NCBI GenBank assembly: GCA_021531865.1
Contig: JAFBIW010000003.1
Span: 121,050 to 185,049, forward strand
Origin: Butyricicoccus pullicaecorum
GTDB taxonomy: Bacteria; Bacillota; Clostridia; Oscillospirales; Butyricicoccaceae
Length of the DNA stretch: 64,000 nucleotides
Direction of reading: 5' to 3'
Both the position numbers and the translations under genes were made by a program. Below are positions 17,547 to 26,822 of the stretch, in pieces; within the stretch, counting starts at the first letter, position 1, and every line of letters begins with the position of its first letter. The notes beneath the pieces were generated by a model. It was not told the DNA's origin, searched no databases, and saw only the letters and a list, made by a program, of their open reading frames with translations.

Positions 17547-17582
17547 GTAGTTTCTCCTTCACAATGCAGTTCTATCTTTGGT

Positions 17583-17612
17583 ATTATATCACAATCAGAA
17601 TATATGGGAAAG
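17583..17612 (-). promoter_or_regulatory. Extended -10 promoter of the ruv operon
   Basis: TGATATAAT (TATAAT at 17583-17588 on the minus strand with an upstream TG) sits about 40 bases before the ruvC ATG. The -35 region is poor, as expected for an extended -10 promoter. The rest of 17547-17728 is AT-rich and shows no gene. Confidence 0.6.
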
Positions 17613-17728
17613 TATATTTTGTGAATTCTTGACGAACGTGCAGAGAATTGTGATTTTTGTGCATTTCTTGTGCGTTTCACTTTTTCCTTTTCAGAAAATC
17701 TGTTTGATTCGTCCAATCATCCCACCGG

Positions 17729-18991
17729 TTACCAGCACAGTCCGCTCCGGATCAGCTTTTCCGCGGCGAGCAGGATGCCCGCCTTGCCCGAGGAGTAGGT
17801 CAGGCCGCCCTGCATATAGCAGACATACGGCTCACGCATCGGCGCATCGGCCGACAGCTCGATCGAAGCGCCCTGCACGAACGCACCCGCCGCCATGATG
17901 ACCGGATCCTCATAGCCGGGCATGGCCCAGGGCTCGGGCGTGACAAACGAATCGACCGGTGCGCCGGCCTGAATGCCCTCGCAGAAGCGGCAGATCGGCT
18001 CGGGCGCGCCGAAGGCAATCGTCTGGATGATGTCATACCGGGGCGTCTCGGGCGCAGGATCGACCGCAAAGCCCAACTCGCGCATGACCTGCGCGCAGAA
18101 GATCGCGGTCTTGACCGCCTGCGCGGTCACATGCGGCGCCATGAAAAGGCCCTGATACAGCAGTCGGTTCTGCCCCATCGTGCAGCCGCACTCGCCGCCG
18201 ATGCCGGGCGCGGTCAGGCGGAAGGAAGCGTTTTCGATCAGATCCTTCCGGCCCGCAATGTAGCCGCCGGTCGGTGCCAGTCCGCCGCCCGGATTTTTAA
18301 TGAGCGAACCGGCGCACAGATCGGCGCCCACCTGCGTCGGCTCGAGCTTTTCGGTGAACTCACCGTAGCAGTTATCGACCATGATGACCGCATTCGGATT
18401 GACCCGGCGCACGACCTTGCAGACCGCCTCAATATCCGCGCAGGACAGCGTCTGCCGCACGGCGTAGCCGCGCGAACGCTGCAAGAACACCATCTTGATC
18501 TCGGGCGCACCGGCTGCCGCCTCGATCGCCGCAAGATCGGGCATTCCGTCCTTCATATCGACCTGACGGTAACCGATCCCATATCGCTTCATGCTGCCCG
18601 CGCAGTCGCCCGTGATCGTGTTGAGCAGGGTGTCATAGGGAGCGCCGGTGACCGAAAGCATCACGTCGCCCGGCTCCAACGCGGCGAACAGCGCGCAGGA
18701 AAGCGCATGTGTGCCGTTGACAAAGCCCAGACGGACGAGTGCGGCTTCCGTGCCAAAGAGGTCGGCATAGATCTCGTCCAGCGTATCGCGTCCCTGATCG
18801 TCGTAGCCGTAGCCGGTCGTACCGGCGAACATGGTATCTGAAACACGGTGGCGGCGGAACGCGGCCAGCACCTTCTGCGTGTTATAATCACAAATCTCAT
18901 CGATCCGGGCAAAATACGGCGTGAGCTGGCGCTCGGCTTCCCTGCCAAGCGCGATCACGCGTTCCGATAATCCAAGAAAATTCTCTTCCAT
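17729..18991 (-). CDS. PLP-dependent methionine gamma-lyase-like protein (YnbB family)
   Basis: A 420-residue fold-type I PLP enzyme of the YnbB / 'aluminium resistance' family, related to Cys/Met-metabolism enzymes. The PLP lysine is in GSLIKNPGGG, and the cofactor-ring Asp in IMVDNCYGEF. The N-terminus (AEERQL-type helix, then DTMFAGTTGYGYDDQGRD) is the usual family signature. Substrate and reaction are not experimentally known; members are often described as probable C-S lyases. The ATG has AGGAG 13 bases upstream. It lies between the ruv operon and a membrane-anchored unknown, all on the same strand. Confidence 0.88.
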   Translation of the reverse strand: MEENFLGLSERVIALGREAERQLTPYFARIDEICDYNTQKVLAAFRRHRVSDTMFAGTTGYGYDDQGRDTLDEIYADLFGTEAALVRLGFVNGTHALSCALFAALEPGDVMLSVTGAPYDTLLNTITGDCAGSMKRYGIGYRQVDMKDGMPDLAAIEAAAGAPEIKMVFLQRSRGYAVRQTLSCADIEAVCKVVRRVNPNAVIMVDNCYGEFTEKLEPTQVGADLCAGSLIKNPGGGLAPTGGYIAGRKDLIENASFRLTAPGIGGECGCTMGQNRLLYQGLFMAPHVTAQAVKTAIFCAQVMRELGFAVDPAPETPRYDIIQTIAFGAPEPICRFCEGIQAGAPVDSFVTPEPWAMPGYEDPVIMAAGAFVQGASIELSADAPMREPYVCYMQGGLTYSSGKAGILLAAEKLIRSGLCW

Positions 18992-19078
18992 TGTTTTTGT
19001 GAAGCTCCTATTCTGTAACGTTTTCTATTGGGACAAATGCACGGCCGACGCACGCGCGCCGGCCGCTGGATGAACCTG

Positions 19079-19876
19079 CTATGAGAAGATCGGCGCATCC
19101 GCGCCGGGAAGGGTAAAATACGTATCATGGGGCGGGTCAAGGCTCAGAACCGACGTTTGAATGGATCGAATGCGAACGCCGTCTCTGGAAAAGGACGCGC
19201 TGTACAGCAGACCGGTCACGGTCGAGATCACATACTCCGCCGTCAGTCCGTCCTGCATGGCAGAAACCCGGATCATCGGCTGACCGGCAAACTCGGTCAG
19301 CGCCGCATCCAGAATCTGCTCGGGCGGCAGCGTGCAGACCGTCTCATAGGTCGGCAGCATGGCCTGTTCCGTCGGCGAAAACGCACCAGCCTGACCAGAA
19401 TAATAGGTCGTCGCGCCCGCGCTCCATGCGTATAGCCGGCCGTCATAGAAAAGCGTCACGGCTGAAACCGTCCCGCTGCTGTCGAGCTGTTCGATGCGGT
19501 CGGCGCCCTCCCGAACATACCGCCTGCACTGAAGCACTGCGTTTCCGTTCTGCCAATAGAGTGTATTAGAGACCGCGCAGCTATACGCGTCCGGACGGCT
19601 GAGCGAGGCAATCACCTGCTGCACATTGTCGGGCGTGATTTCGATCTGCGCGATCCGCACGGCGTTTTCATCTGCGAAAACGGCCTCCTGCGCTCCGATG
19701 ACCGCCTGACTGTCCAGCTCGGAGGGCAAAACGATCCCCTGAGAATCCGACCGATAGGTTCGGGAAGACAGCCAAAAGCTCAGCCCGAACATCAGGATCA
19801 TGACGAGCGCGCACAGCGACGCAATCAGCGCCGTTTTCTGCTTAGGCATCGGCGCCGCGCCTTTTTTTCGAAACAT
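19079..19876 (-). CDS. Membrane-anchored protein of unknown function
   Basis: A 265-residue protein with a short basic cytoplasmic tail, one transmembrane helix (about residues 17-37, ALIASLCALVMILMFGLSFWL) and a large extracytoplasmic part rich in beta-type segments. I recognise no family. The topology recalls YycH/YycI-type or two-component accessory proteins, but no motif supports that. It starts two bases after the wecB stop. A second ATG nine codons in (MPKQKTAL) has an equally poor ribosome-binding context, so the start is uncertain. Coupling to wecB and the TagO-type gene suggests a role at the cell envelope. Confidence 0.7.
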   Translation of the reverse strand: MFRKKGAAPMPKQKTALIASLCALVMILMFGLSFWLSSRTYRSDSQGIVLPSELDSQAVIGAQEAVFADENAVRIAQIEITPDNVQQVIASLSRPDAYSCAVSNTLYWQNGNAVLQCRRYVREGADRIEQLDSSGTVSAVTLFYDGRLYAWSAGATTYYSGQAGAFSPTEQAMLPTYETVCTLPPEQILDAALTEFAGQPMIRVSAMQDGLTAEYVISTVTGLLYSASFSRDGVRIRSIQTSVLSLDPPHDTYFTLPGADAPIFS

Positions 19877-19879
19877 GGG

Positions 19880-21028
19880 TTACGGGACGAACGGCGCGGG
19901 TGCATCCGGCCGCAGGCCGAAATGATGCTCAATCGCCTGCACAATGCGGGCGCAGGTATGGCCGTCTCCATAGGGATTGACCGCGTGCGCCATCTGCTGG
20001 TATGCCTCCTGATCGTCAAACAGCTCGCACGCCATGCGGAAGATCTGATCCTCCTCGACACCGGCCAGCTTAACCGTTCCCGCCTCGATCGCCTCAGGGC
20101 GCTCGGTCTCGTGACGCAGCACCAGAACGGGCTTGCCCAGCGAGGGTGCTTCCTCCTGCAAGCCGCCGGAATCGGTCATAATGAGGTAGCAGCGGGCCAT
20201 CAGGTTGTGCATCTCGTCGACCGCAAGCGGGGCGATCAAATGCACATGATCCCGTCCGCCCAGATAGGCTTCCGCCGTCTCGCGGACATAGGGACTCAGA
20301 TGCACCGGATAAACGAAATGCACATCAGGATAGCGGTCGGACAGGCGCGCAATGGCGCGGCAGATATTCTCCATCGGCTCGCCATAATTCTCGCGGCGGT
20401 GCGCGGTGACCAGAACCACACGGTTCTGTGCAAAATCGAGCGTCTGAAGCGCCGGGTCGCGGAATGCAAAGTCCTCCCGCACGGTCAGACCGATCGCGTC
20501 CACGACCGTGTTGCCGCAGACCAGCACGCCGTCCGTAATCTGCTCCCGGGCCAGATTGTCCCGGTTGCGTGCGGTCGGCGCGAAATGCAGCTCAGCGATC
20601 TGACCGACTAGCTTGCGGTTCATCTCCTCCGGGAAGGGAGAGTATTTATCATAGGTGCGCAGACCCGCCTCGACATGGCCGACCGGGATCTTGTGATAAA
20701 ACGCGGCCAGCGCGCCGGCAAAGGTCGTCGAGGTGTCGCCGTGCACCAGCACCAAATCGGGCTTGGCCTCGTCAAGGACGCCGTCCAGACCACGCAGCGC
20801 GTTTTCGGTGATCATCGCCAGCGTCTGACGCGGCTGCATGATATCGAGGTCGTAGTCCGGCCGGATCTGAAAAATATCCAGCACCTGATCGAGCATCTGC
20901 CGGTGCTGCGCCGTGACGCAGACGATGCTCTCAGTATTTTCGCACGCATCCAGCGCACGCACCAGCGGAGCCATTTTGATGGCTTCGGGCCGGGTGCCGA
21001 ATACGGTCATAACCTTAATTTTTCCCAT
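19880..21028 (-). CDS. wecB: UDP-N-acetylglucosamine 2-epimerase (non-hydrolysing)
   Basis: A 382-residue epimerase that interconverts UDP-GlcNAc and UDP-ManNAc for wall teichoic acid or other envelope polysaccharide. It has the GT-B-like fold of the family. Motifs are VFGTRPEAIKMAPL at the N-terminus, VHGDTSTT, GHVEAGLRT, VTAHRRENYG and SGGLQEEAPSLGKPVLVLR. Three tandem ATGs occur at the start; the third (21028) has the best spacing from AAGGAAC. It overlaps the end of the preceding TagO-type gene by 14 bases. The pair supplies and uses UDP-activated amino sugars on the undecaprenyl carrier. Confidence 0.95.
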   Translation of the reverse strand: MGKIKVMTVFGTRPEAIKMAPLVRALDACENTESIVCVTAQHRQMLDQVLDIFQIRPDYDLDIMQPRQTLAMITENALRGLDGVLDEAKPDLVLVHGDTSTTFAGALAAFYHKIPVGHVEAGLRTYDKYSPFPEEMNRKLVGQIAELHFAPTARNRDNLAREQITDGVLVCGNTVVDAIGLTVREDFAFRDPALQTLDFAQNRVVLVTAHRRENYGEPMENICRAIARLSDRYPDVHFVYPVHLSPYVRETAEAYLGGRDHVHLIAPLAVDEMHNLMARCYLIMTDSGGLQEEAPSLGKPVLVLRHETERPEAIEAGTVKLAGVEEDQIFRMACELFDDQEAYQQMAHAVNPYGDGHTCARIVQAIEHHFGLRPDAPAPFVP

Positions 21029-22100
21029 CATCATGTTCCTTTCTGGGGTGAAATGAATTGCGCAGCGTCCAGAGGATGCGGCCGCCCAGCGCCATGACCA
21101 GAATGACCGCAAGGATCAGAACCATCGCCTTGGCTTCGCCGCTGGTCGTCAGGATTACCGCTGCCAGTCCCAGCGTGCCGCTGATCGCATACAGGATCGC
21201 GACCGCCTGCTTGACGTTGAAGCCCATATCGACCAGCTTATGATGCACATGACCGCGATCCGGGCTCATCGGGCTGCGTCCCTCGAGAAGGCGGCGCATG
21301 ATGGCCGATGCGGTATCGAAAATGGGCAGACCCAGAATCAGGAAGGGTACTGCAAACGATATGACGGCGTAGAACTTGAAAAAGCCTTCGATCGACATCG
21401 TCGCCAGCATGAAGCCCAGGAAGGTCGAGCCGGTATCACCCATAAAAATCTTTGCAGGATTGAAGTTATACGGCAGAAAACCGATGCAGGCGCCCGCGAG
21501 TGCGGCCATCGTGATGGCGACCATGATCTCATTGGTCAGCAGTCCGACCGCCAGCATCGTCATTGCCGCGATCGACGAAACGCCGGCGGCAAGACCGTCC
21601 AGACCGTCGATCAGATTGACCGCATTCGTGATGCCGACGATCCAGATGATCGTGACCGGAATGGCCATAAACCCAAGCGAAAAATACTGATTATCGGAAA
21701 ACGGATTGAAGCTGGTGAAAAATTCGATCTTCAAGCCGCCGATGCAGACCGGGATTGCCGCGGCCAGCACCTGAATGCAGAACTTGAACTTTGCGCCCAG
21801 CGCGGCGATATCGTCAAAAATACCAAGTACAACGATGATCATCGCGCCCAGCAGGATGCTGAGCATCTGCACATCCATCTTTCCGAAGATCAGGAGCGCG
21901 CTTAGAAAGCCCATGAAGATCGCCAGACCGCCCATCCGGGGGATCGGACGCTTATGCATACGCCGTGCGTCACGCGGGATATCCATCGCGCCCACCTTGT
22001 GCGCAAACTCGCTGACGTGGGGCGTCAGCCAAAAGGACAGCACGCCGGCCAGCGCAAACGCGCCCAGCACCAGCGCAACGACCTTATATTCTTGTGCCAT
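21015..22100 (-). CDS. tagO: Undecaprenyl-phosphate N-acetylhexosamine-1-phosphate transferase (TagO/WecA type)
   Basis: A 361-residue polytopic membrane enzyme of the glycosyltransferase-4 family with about ten to eleven helices. Catalytic and metal motifs are GIFDDIAAL (Asp-Asp), NAVNLIDGLDGLAAG, IFMGDTGSTFLG and the cytoplasmic-loop RGHVHHKLVD. It moves GlcNAc-1-P from UDP-GlcNAc to undecaprenyl phosphate and so starts synthesis of wall teichoic acid or a related glycan. WecB-like epimerase follows, consistent with a ManNAc-GlcNAc linkage unit. No tagA is in the window, so the exact polymer is not known. Confidence 0.9.
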   Translation of the reverse strand: MAQEYKVVALVLGAFALAGVLSFWLTPHVSEFAHKVGAMDIPRDARRMHKRPIPRMGGLAIFMGFLSALLIFGKMDVQMLSILLGAMIIVVLGIFDDIAALGAKFKFCIQVLAAAIPVCIGGLKIEFFTSFNPFSDNQYFSLGFMAIPVTIIWIVGITNAVNLIDGLDGLAAGVSSIAAMTMLAVGLLTNEIMVAITMAALAGACIGFLPYNFNPAKIFMGDTGSTFLGFMLATMSIEGFFKFYAVISFAVPFLILGLPIFDTASAIMRRLLEGRSPMSPDRGHVHHKLVDMGFNVKQAVAILYAISGTLGLAAVILTTSGEAKAMVLILAVILVMALGGRILWTLRNSFHPRKEHDDGKN

Positions 22101-22111
22101 ATCGTCCTCAC

Positions 22112-23122
22112 TTACCGTTTGACAAAGCCGACCTTGCGGTAAACCTTATCAAGGGTCTTTTGCGCCATGTAATTCGCGCGCCGTGCGCCCTCGGTATAAA
22201 CCTGCTCGAGATAATCCTTGTTCTTGAGCAGATCCTCGGTCTTTTCGCGGATCGGACGCAGCATTTCGACGACGGCTTCACCGACCGCAGGCTTGAACTC
22301 ACCATAGCCCTTGCCTGCAAACTCCGCCTCGATCTCCGCAACCGACTTGCCGGTCGCCAGAGCATAGATCTGGATCAGGTTGGAGACGCCCGGCTTATCC
22401 TCGGACAGGATGATGCGGGAATCCGAATCGGTTACCGCGCGCTTGAACTTGCGCATGATGTCCTCCGGCTTGTCGAGCAGCAGAATAAAGCCGTTCGGAT
22501 TTTCATCCGACTTGCTCATCTTCTTGGTCGGATCGGCCAGGCTGCAAATCTTTGCGCCCGCGCCCGCCTGCGGATACATGCCCTCCGGAATGACAAAGGT
22601 GCCCGGATGGGTATTGTTGAACCGCTGTGCAATGTTGCGCGCAATCTCGATATGCTGGCTCTGATCCACGCCGACCGGAACATAATCGGTCTGATAGAGC
22701 AGGATATCGGCCGCCATCAGCACCGGATAGTCGAACAGGCCGACATTGACGTTGTCCGCATGCTTGGCGGACTTATCCTTGAACTGCGTCATACGGGACG
22801 CCTCACCGAACATGGTGAAGCAGTTGAGCACCCAAGCCAGCTCGGCATGAGCGGGCACGTGGCTCTGAATAAAGAGCGTGCTCTTCTCCGGGTCCAGACC
22901 GCAGGCCATATACTGCGCCAGAACCTCGAGCGTCGCGCGGCGCAGAGTCGCCGGGTCCTGACGCACCGTGATCGCGTGCAGATCGACCACGCAGTAGATG
23001 CACTCATATGCATCCTGCAGCAGGTCGAAATTGCGGATCGCACCCAGATAATTGCCGAGCGTCAGCTTACCGGAGGGCTGAACGCCGGAAAAAATACGTT
23101 TTTTAGCAGTGGTTTCACTCAT
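22112..23122 (-). CDS. trpS: Tryptophan-tRNA ligase
   Basis: A 336-residue class-I aminoacyl-tRNA synthetase. The HIGH-like motif is SGKLTLGN (about residues 17-24), tryptophan-pocket segments are VDLHAIT and VGVDQSQHIEIARNIA, and the ATP loop is KKMSKS (about residue 198). Length is normal. AGAGGGAAG precedes the ATG. A promoter 70 bases upstream leaves a leader of about 65 bases, too short for a T-box, and none was recognised. The following tagO-wecB genes are close (11 bases) and may be co-transcribed. Confidence 0.98.
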   Translation of the reverse strand: MSETTAKKRIFSGVQPSGKLTLGNYLGAIRNFDLLQDAYECIYCVVDLHAITVRQDPATLRRATLEVLAQYMACGLDPEKSTLFIQSHVPAHAELAWVLNCFTMFGEASRMTQFKDKSAKHADNVNVGLFDYPVLMAADILLYQTDYVPVGVDQSQHIEIARNIAQRFNNTHPGTFVIPEGMYPQAGAGAKICSLADPTKKMSKSDENPNGFILLLDKPEDIMRKFKRAVTDSDSRIILSEDKPGVSNLIQIYALATGKSVAEIEAEFAGKGYGEFKPAVGEAVVEMLRPIREKTEDLLKNKDYLEQVYTEGARRANYMAQKTLDKVYRKVGFVKR

Positions 23123-23192
23123 AATAACAACTTCCCTCTATTGAAAATTTGAAAAAGACAGCAGCATCCGATTTTAGATGGAACCTGTGACC

Positions 23193-23221
23193 ATAATAGC
23201 ACATTTCCGCCCTTCTTGCAA
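23193..23221 (-). promoter_or_regulatory. trpS promoter
   Basis: TTGCAA (23216-23221), 17 bases, TATTAT (23193-23198) on the minus strand, back to back with the glpK promoter on the other strand. Confidence 0.7.
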
Positions 23222-23282
23222 CTTACTTTAGAGCATTTACCCGCTAAACTTTTCCGCCGCAGCCGTTTGCGAATCAGCGGAA

Positions 23283-23311
23283 TTGACAATCGGGAACGGA
23301 CAAAGTATGAT
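23283..23311 (+). promoter_or_regulatory. glpK promoter
   Basis: TTGACA (23283-23288), a 17-base spacer and TATGAT (23306-23311), about 50 bases before the glpK ATG. Confidence 0.8.
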
Positions 23312-23362
23312 ATAGGAAAGGCGGTGCATCCCGCCAAACGAGAAGAGAAGGAGGATGCAGGC

Positions 23363-24856
23363 ATGACGAAATCGTATGTCCTCGCACTGGATCAGGGCAC
23401 CACGTCATCCCGTGCGATCTTATTTGACCGGGAGCAAAATATTCTCTCTATTGCACAGCGTGAGCTGACACAGATCTACCCGCAGGAGGGATGGGTCGAG
23501 CAGAATCCGATGGAGATCTATTCGTCTCAGTACGCCGTTATGGTCGAGGCGCTGGCTTCGGCCGGCGTTTCCTCCGAAGATGTCGCCGCGATCGGCATCA
23601 CAAATCAGCGGGAAACAACGATTGTCTGGGAAAAATCATCCGGCCGGCCGATCTATAACGCGATCGTCTGGCAGTGCCGCCGCACCGCGCCGATCGTGCA
23701 GTCTCTCTGTGAGCAGGGACTGTCCGATCATATCCGCCAGACAACCGGTCTCGTACCCGACGCGTATTTCTCGGCTACAAAGATCAAGTGGATTCTGGAT
23801 CACGTGCCCGGTTCCCGGGAGCGCGCGGCGCGCGGAGAGCTGCTGTTCGGCACGGTGGACTCCTGGCTGGTATGGAAGCTGACCGGCGGGCAGGCACATA
23901 TTACCGATGCGACCAACGCATCCCGCACCATGCTCTATGATATTCACAAGGGCGACTGGGATGATACACTTTTGCAGGCGTTGGACATCCCGCGCGCGAT
24001 GCTGCCGCGCGTATGCTCGTCCAGCGAGATCTACGGCTACGCTTCCCTGCCCGACGCGAAGATCCCCATCGCCGGTATTGCGGGCGACCAGCAGGCGGCG
24101 CTGTTTGGGCAGACCTGCTTTGCTCCCGGTGACACCAAAAATACATACGGCACCGGCTGCTTCCTGCTGATGAACACCGGTTCTCATGCTGTCACAAGCC
24201 AGAACGGGCTTCTGACGACGATCGCCGTTCAGTTGGGCGACAAGGTGCAGTATGCGCTGGAAGGCTCTGTTTTCGTCGGCGGCGCGGTCATTCAGTGGCT
24301 GCGGGATGAAATGCGCTTTTTCAGCGAAGCACGCGACGCGGAATACTATGCACAGAAGGTCAAGGACACCGGCGGCGTGTATCTCGTTCCGGCCTTCACC
24401 GGACTGGGCGCACCCCATTGGGATATGTATGCGCGCGGCTGTCTTGTCGGCCTGACACGCGGCACCCGACGGGAACACATCATCCGTGCCGCGCAGGAAT
24501 CCATCGCCTACCAGACGAATGATCTGCTGCGTGCGATGGAGCGTGATACGGGCGTCCGGCTGAGCGAGCTGAACGTCGACGGCGGTGCAAGCCGGGATAT
24601 GTTCCTGATGCAATTCCAAGCCGATATTTCGGACTGTCCGATCCGCCGTCCGGTCATCCGGGAAACGACCGCACTGGGCGCGGCCTATCTGGCCGGTCTT
24701 GCGGTCGGCGTCTGGCAGTCGCAGGAGGAGCTGAAGCAGCTCTGGCGCTGCGATACGGTTTTTGAACCCAAAATGACCGGCACAGACCGCGACCGGCTGC
24801 TGCGCGGCTGGTCCAAGGCGGTCGGCCGCAGTCTGCATTGGGCCGACCCGGAATAA
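23363..24856 (+). CDS. glpK: Glycerol kinase
   Basis: A 497-residue FGGY-family kinase that makes glycerol-3-phosphate. Motifs are the phosphate-1 loop [29 protein letters not shown], the glycerol-contact segment [12 protein letters not shown], and the adenosine motif [18 protein letters not shown]. The ATG at 23363 has GGAGG eight bases upstream; longer in-frame starts are not conserved. No glpF, glpD or glpO lies next to it, so glycerol entry and oxidation are encoded elsewhere. The phosphotransferase His of the Enterococcus type was not evaluated. Confidence 0.97.
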   Translation: MTKSYVLALDQGTTSSRAILFDREQNILSIAQRELTQIYPQEGWVEQNPMEIYSSQYAVMVEALASAGVSSEDVAAIGITNQRETTIVWEKSSGRPIYNAIVWQCRRTAPIVQSLCEQGLSDHIRQTTGLVPDAYFSATKIKWILDHVPGSRERAARGELLFGTVDSWLVWKLTGGQAHITDATNASRTMLYDIHKGDWDDTLLQALDIPRAMLPRVCSSSEIYGYASLPDAKIPIAGIAGDQQAALFGQTCFAPGDTKNTYGTGCFLLMNTGSHAVTSQNGLLTTIAVQLGDKVQYALEGSVFVGGAVIQWLRDEMRFFSEARDAEYYAQKVKDTGGVYLVPAFTGLGAPHWDMYARGCLVGLTRGTRREHIIRAAQESIAYQTNDLLRAMERDTGVRLSELNVDGGASRDMFLMQFQADISDCPIRRPVIRETTALGAAYLAGLAVGVWQSQEELKQLWRCDTVFEPKMTGTDRDRLLRGWSKAVGRSLHWADPE

Positions 24857-24897
24857 CCGTACCGTCCATCCATCTGCTGTGAAAGGAGCTGTCTGCC

Positions 24898-25431
24898 ATG
24901 CCGTGGTGTCCCAAATGCGGTGCCGAATACCGCAGCGGCTATACGATATGCGCAAACTGTCAAACGCCGCTGACCGATACGCCGCCGTGCGAATCCCAGT
25001 CTGCCGCCGATCAGTCTCTCGATCTCGTGCTCCTTTGTGAACGCAGTCTGGATACCGAGGCCGAGCTGCTGCGGCAGTTTCTGCTTGACAACGGTATTCC
25101 CGTGATGCTGCAAAACCGCAGCGAGATCGACGCGCTGGCCTCGGTCTATACCGGCTACACCTTTACCGGGAAGCGCATTCTGGTCAACCGTGACGATCTG
25201 CCGCGTGCGCAGGAGCTGCTCCACGCGTTTCAATCCGGGCAGGCCGAGCTGCTCGAAACGCAGGCAGAAGTCGCTCCGGCAGAGGAAGAACCGGGAACCG
25301 GCGGTGGATCGGGCGTGATCCTGATCCCGGCCATCCTGCTGGCACTTTTGTTCCTTGCAATGGGATACGGCCTGATTGGCATTCTCCTGCTGATCGCTGC
25401 CGCTGCGTTGAAACAGCTCTGGGATCATTGA
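24898..25431 (+). CDS. Zinc-ribbon / DUF2007 membrane protein
   Basis: A 177-residue protein. The N-terminal zinc ribbon has CPKCGAEY paired with CANCQTPL (residues 4-24). A DUF2007 (putative signal-transducing) domain follows at about residues 40-105, with LDTEAELLRQFLLDNGIPVML and KRILVNRDDLPRAQELL. After a Glu/Gly linker come two C-terminal hydrophobic helices (about 140-172). It has GAAAGGAG upstream and lies 41 bases after glpK, probably in the same transcript, which ends at the next hairpin. Function is unknown; it is probably unrelated to glycerol use. Confidence 0.83.
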   Translation: MPWCPKCGAEYRSGYTICANCQTPLTDTPPCESQSAADQSLDLVLLCERSLDTEAELLRQFLLDNGIPVMLQNRSEIDALASVYTGYTFTGKRILVNRDDLPRAQELLHAFQSGQAELLETQAEVAPAEEEPGTGGGSGVILIPAILLALLFLAMGYGLIGILLLIAAAALKQLWDH

Positions 25432-25437
25432 GCAAAC

Positions 25438-25469
25438 AAAAAAGCTGTCCCAAACAGGACAGCTTTTTT
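25438..25469. terminator. Bidirectional terminator
   Basis: The perfect 13-bp stem AAAAAAGCTGTCC/GGACAGCTTTTTT with a six-base loop lies between the convergent DUF2007 and tyrS genes. Confidence 0.92.
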
Positions 25470-25484
25470 AATTTGGAAGTGTTA

Positions 25485-26708
25485 TCAGCCCTTAACGACC
25501 TTATGGAAGGTCTTTTTGCCCTTTTTAATGATGTGTTCCTTGGCAAACTGCTCAGCCGGGAGCATCTCCTTGAAGTCCGCGACCTTTTCACCGTCGATCG
25601 AAACGCCGCCGCCCTGTACCAGCTTGCGGGCTTCGCCGTTCGAAGCAGCCAGACCGCACTTGACCAGAAGGGTCAGCACACCGATCGAACCGTCGGTAAA
25701 GTCCGCGTCGGTCAGCGTGGTGGTCGGCATATTCTCGCTCGAGCCGCTGCCCATGAAGACATTCTTTGCGGCCTCCATCGCCTTATCCGCCTCTTCCTTA
25801 CCGTGCACCAGCGCGGTCAGCTCATACGCCAGAATCTCCTTGGCACGGTTCAGCTCAGCACCCTGCCACTTGTCCATTTCGTCGATCTGCTCAAGCGGAA
25901 GGAAGGTCAGCATGCGGATGCACTTGAGCACGTCCGCGTCATCGACATTGCGCCAGTACTGGAAGAAATCGTAGGGCGAGGTCTTGTTCGGATCGAGCCA
26001 AACCGCGCCGGACGCAGTCTTACCCATCTTCTTGCCCTCGGAATTGAGCAGCAGCGTGATGGTCATGGCGTGTGCATCCTTACCCAGCTTGCGGCGGATC
26101 AGTTCGGTGCCGCCCAGCATGTTGCTCCACTGGTCGTTGCCGCCGAACTGCATATTGCAGCCGTAATGCTGGAACAGGTAGTAAAAGTCGTAGGACTGCA
26201 TGATCATATAGTTGAACTCGAGAAAGCTCAGGCCCTTCTCCATGCGCTGCTTATAGCACTCAGCGCGCAGCATATTGTTGACCGAGAAGCATGCGCCGAC
26301 GTCACGCAGCAGCTCGACATAATTGAGGTCGAGCAGCCAGTCCGCGTTGTTGACCATCTGCGCCTTGCCCTCGCCGAATTCGATGAAGCGCTCCATCTGC
26401 TTCTTGAAGCAGTCGCAGTTGTGCTGAATGGTCTCAGGCGTCAGCATCTGGCGCATATCGCTGCGGCCGGACGGATCACCGACCATGCCGGTGCCGCCGC
26501 CGATCAGGGCGATCGGCCGGTTGCCGGCCATTTGCAGGCGCTTCATCAGGCAGAGGGCCATAAAGTGACCAACGTGCAGGCTGTCCGCAGTCGGGTCAAA
26601 GCCGATATAGAAGGTGGCCTTGCCGTTGTTGATCATATCGCTGATCTCTTCCTCGTTGGTCACCTGCGCGATCAGGCCGCGCGCTTTCAGTTCGTCGTAT
26701 AACTTCAT
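25485..26708 (-). CDS. tyrS: Tyrosine-tRNA ligase
   Basis: A 407-residue class-I synthetase of the TyrRS-1 (bacterial TyrS) type. The HIGH-like motif is DSLHVGHFM (about residues 42-50), the tyrosine pocket QSYDFYYL, and the ATP loop is KMGKTASG in place of KMSKS. The C-terminal S4 RNA-binding domain is ASNGEARKLVQGGGVSIDGEKV. The ATG at 26708 gives the expected MKLYDELKARG start. The 114-base gap to recN shows no clear terminator or T-box. Confidence 0.97.
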   Translation of the reverse strand: MKLYDELKARGLIAQVTNEEEISDMINNGKATFYIGFDPTADSLHVGHFMALCLMKRLQMAGNRPIALIGGGTGMVGDPSGRSDMRQMLTPETIQHNCDCFKKQMERFIEFGEGKAQMVNNADWLLDLNYVELLRDVGACFSVNNMLRAECYKQRMEKGLSFLEFNYMIMQSYDFYYLFQHYGCNMQFGGNDQWSNMLGGTELIRRKLGKDAHAMTITLLLNSEGKKMGKTASGAVWLDPNKTSPYDFFQYWRNVDDADVLKCIRMLTFLPLEQIDEMDKWQGAELNRAKEILAYELTALVHGKEEADKAMEAAKNVFMGSGSSENMPTTTLTDADFTDGSIGVLTLLVKCGLAASNGEARKLVQGGGVSIDGEKVADFKEMLPAEQFAKEHIIKKGKKTFHKVVKG

Positions 26709-26822
26709 TGATTTCAATGCCTTTCTGTATTTCAAAGTGTTCTTTTTATGCGAATGCCCGGATGACGGTTCACGGTGCACGCTCCCGCCACGGCGAAAAA
26801 CCGCCCGAACAATGATGTATCA

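Noticed and set aside
23123..23200. T-box upstream of trpS (and upstream of tyrS at 26709-26822)
   Set aside because: Leaders are too short or lack the T-box sequence and an antiterminator/terminator pair.
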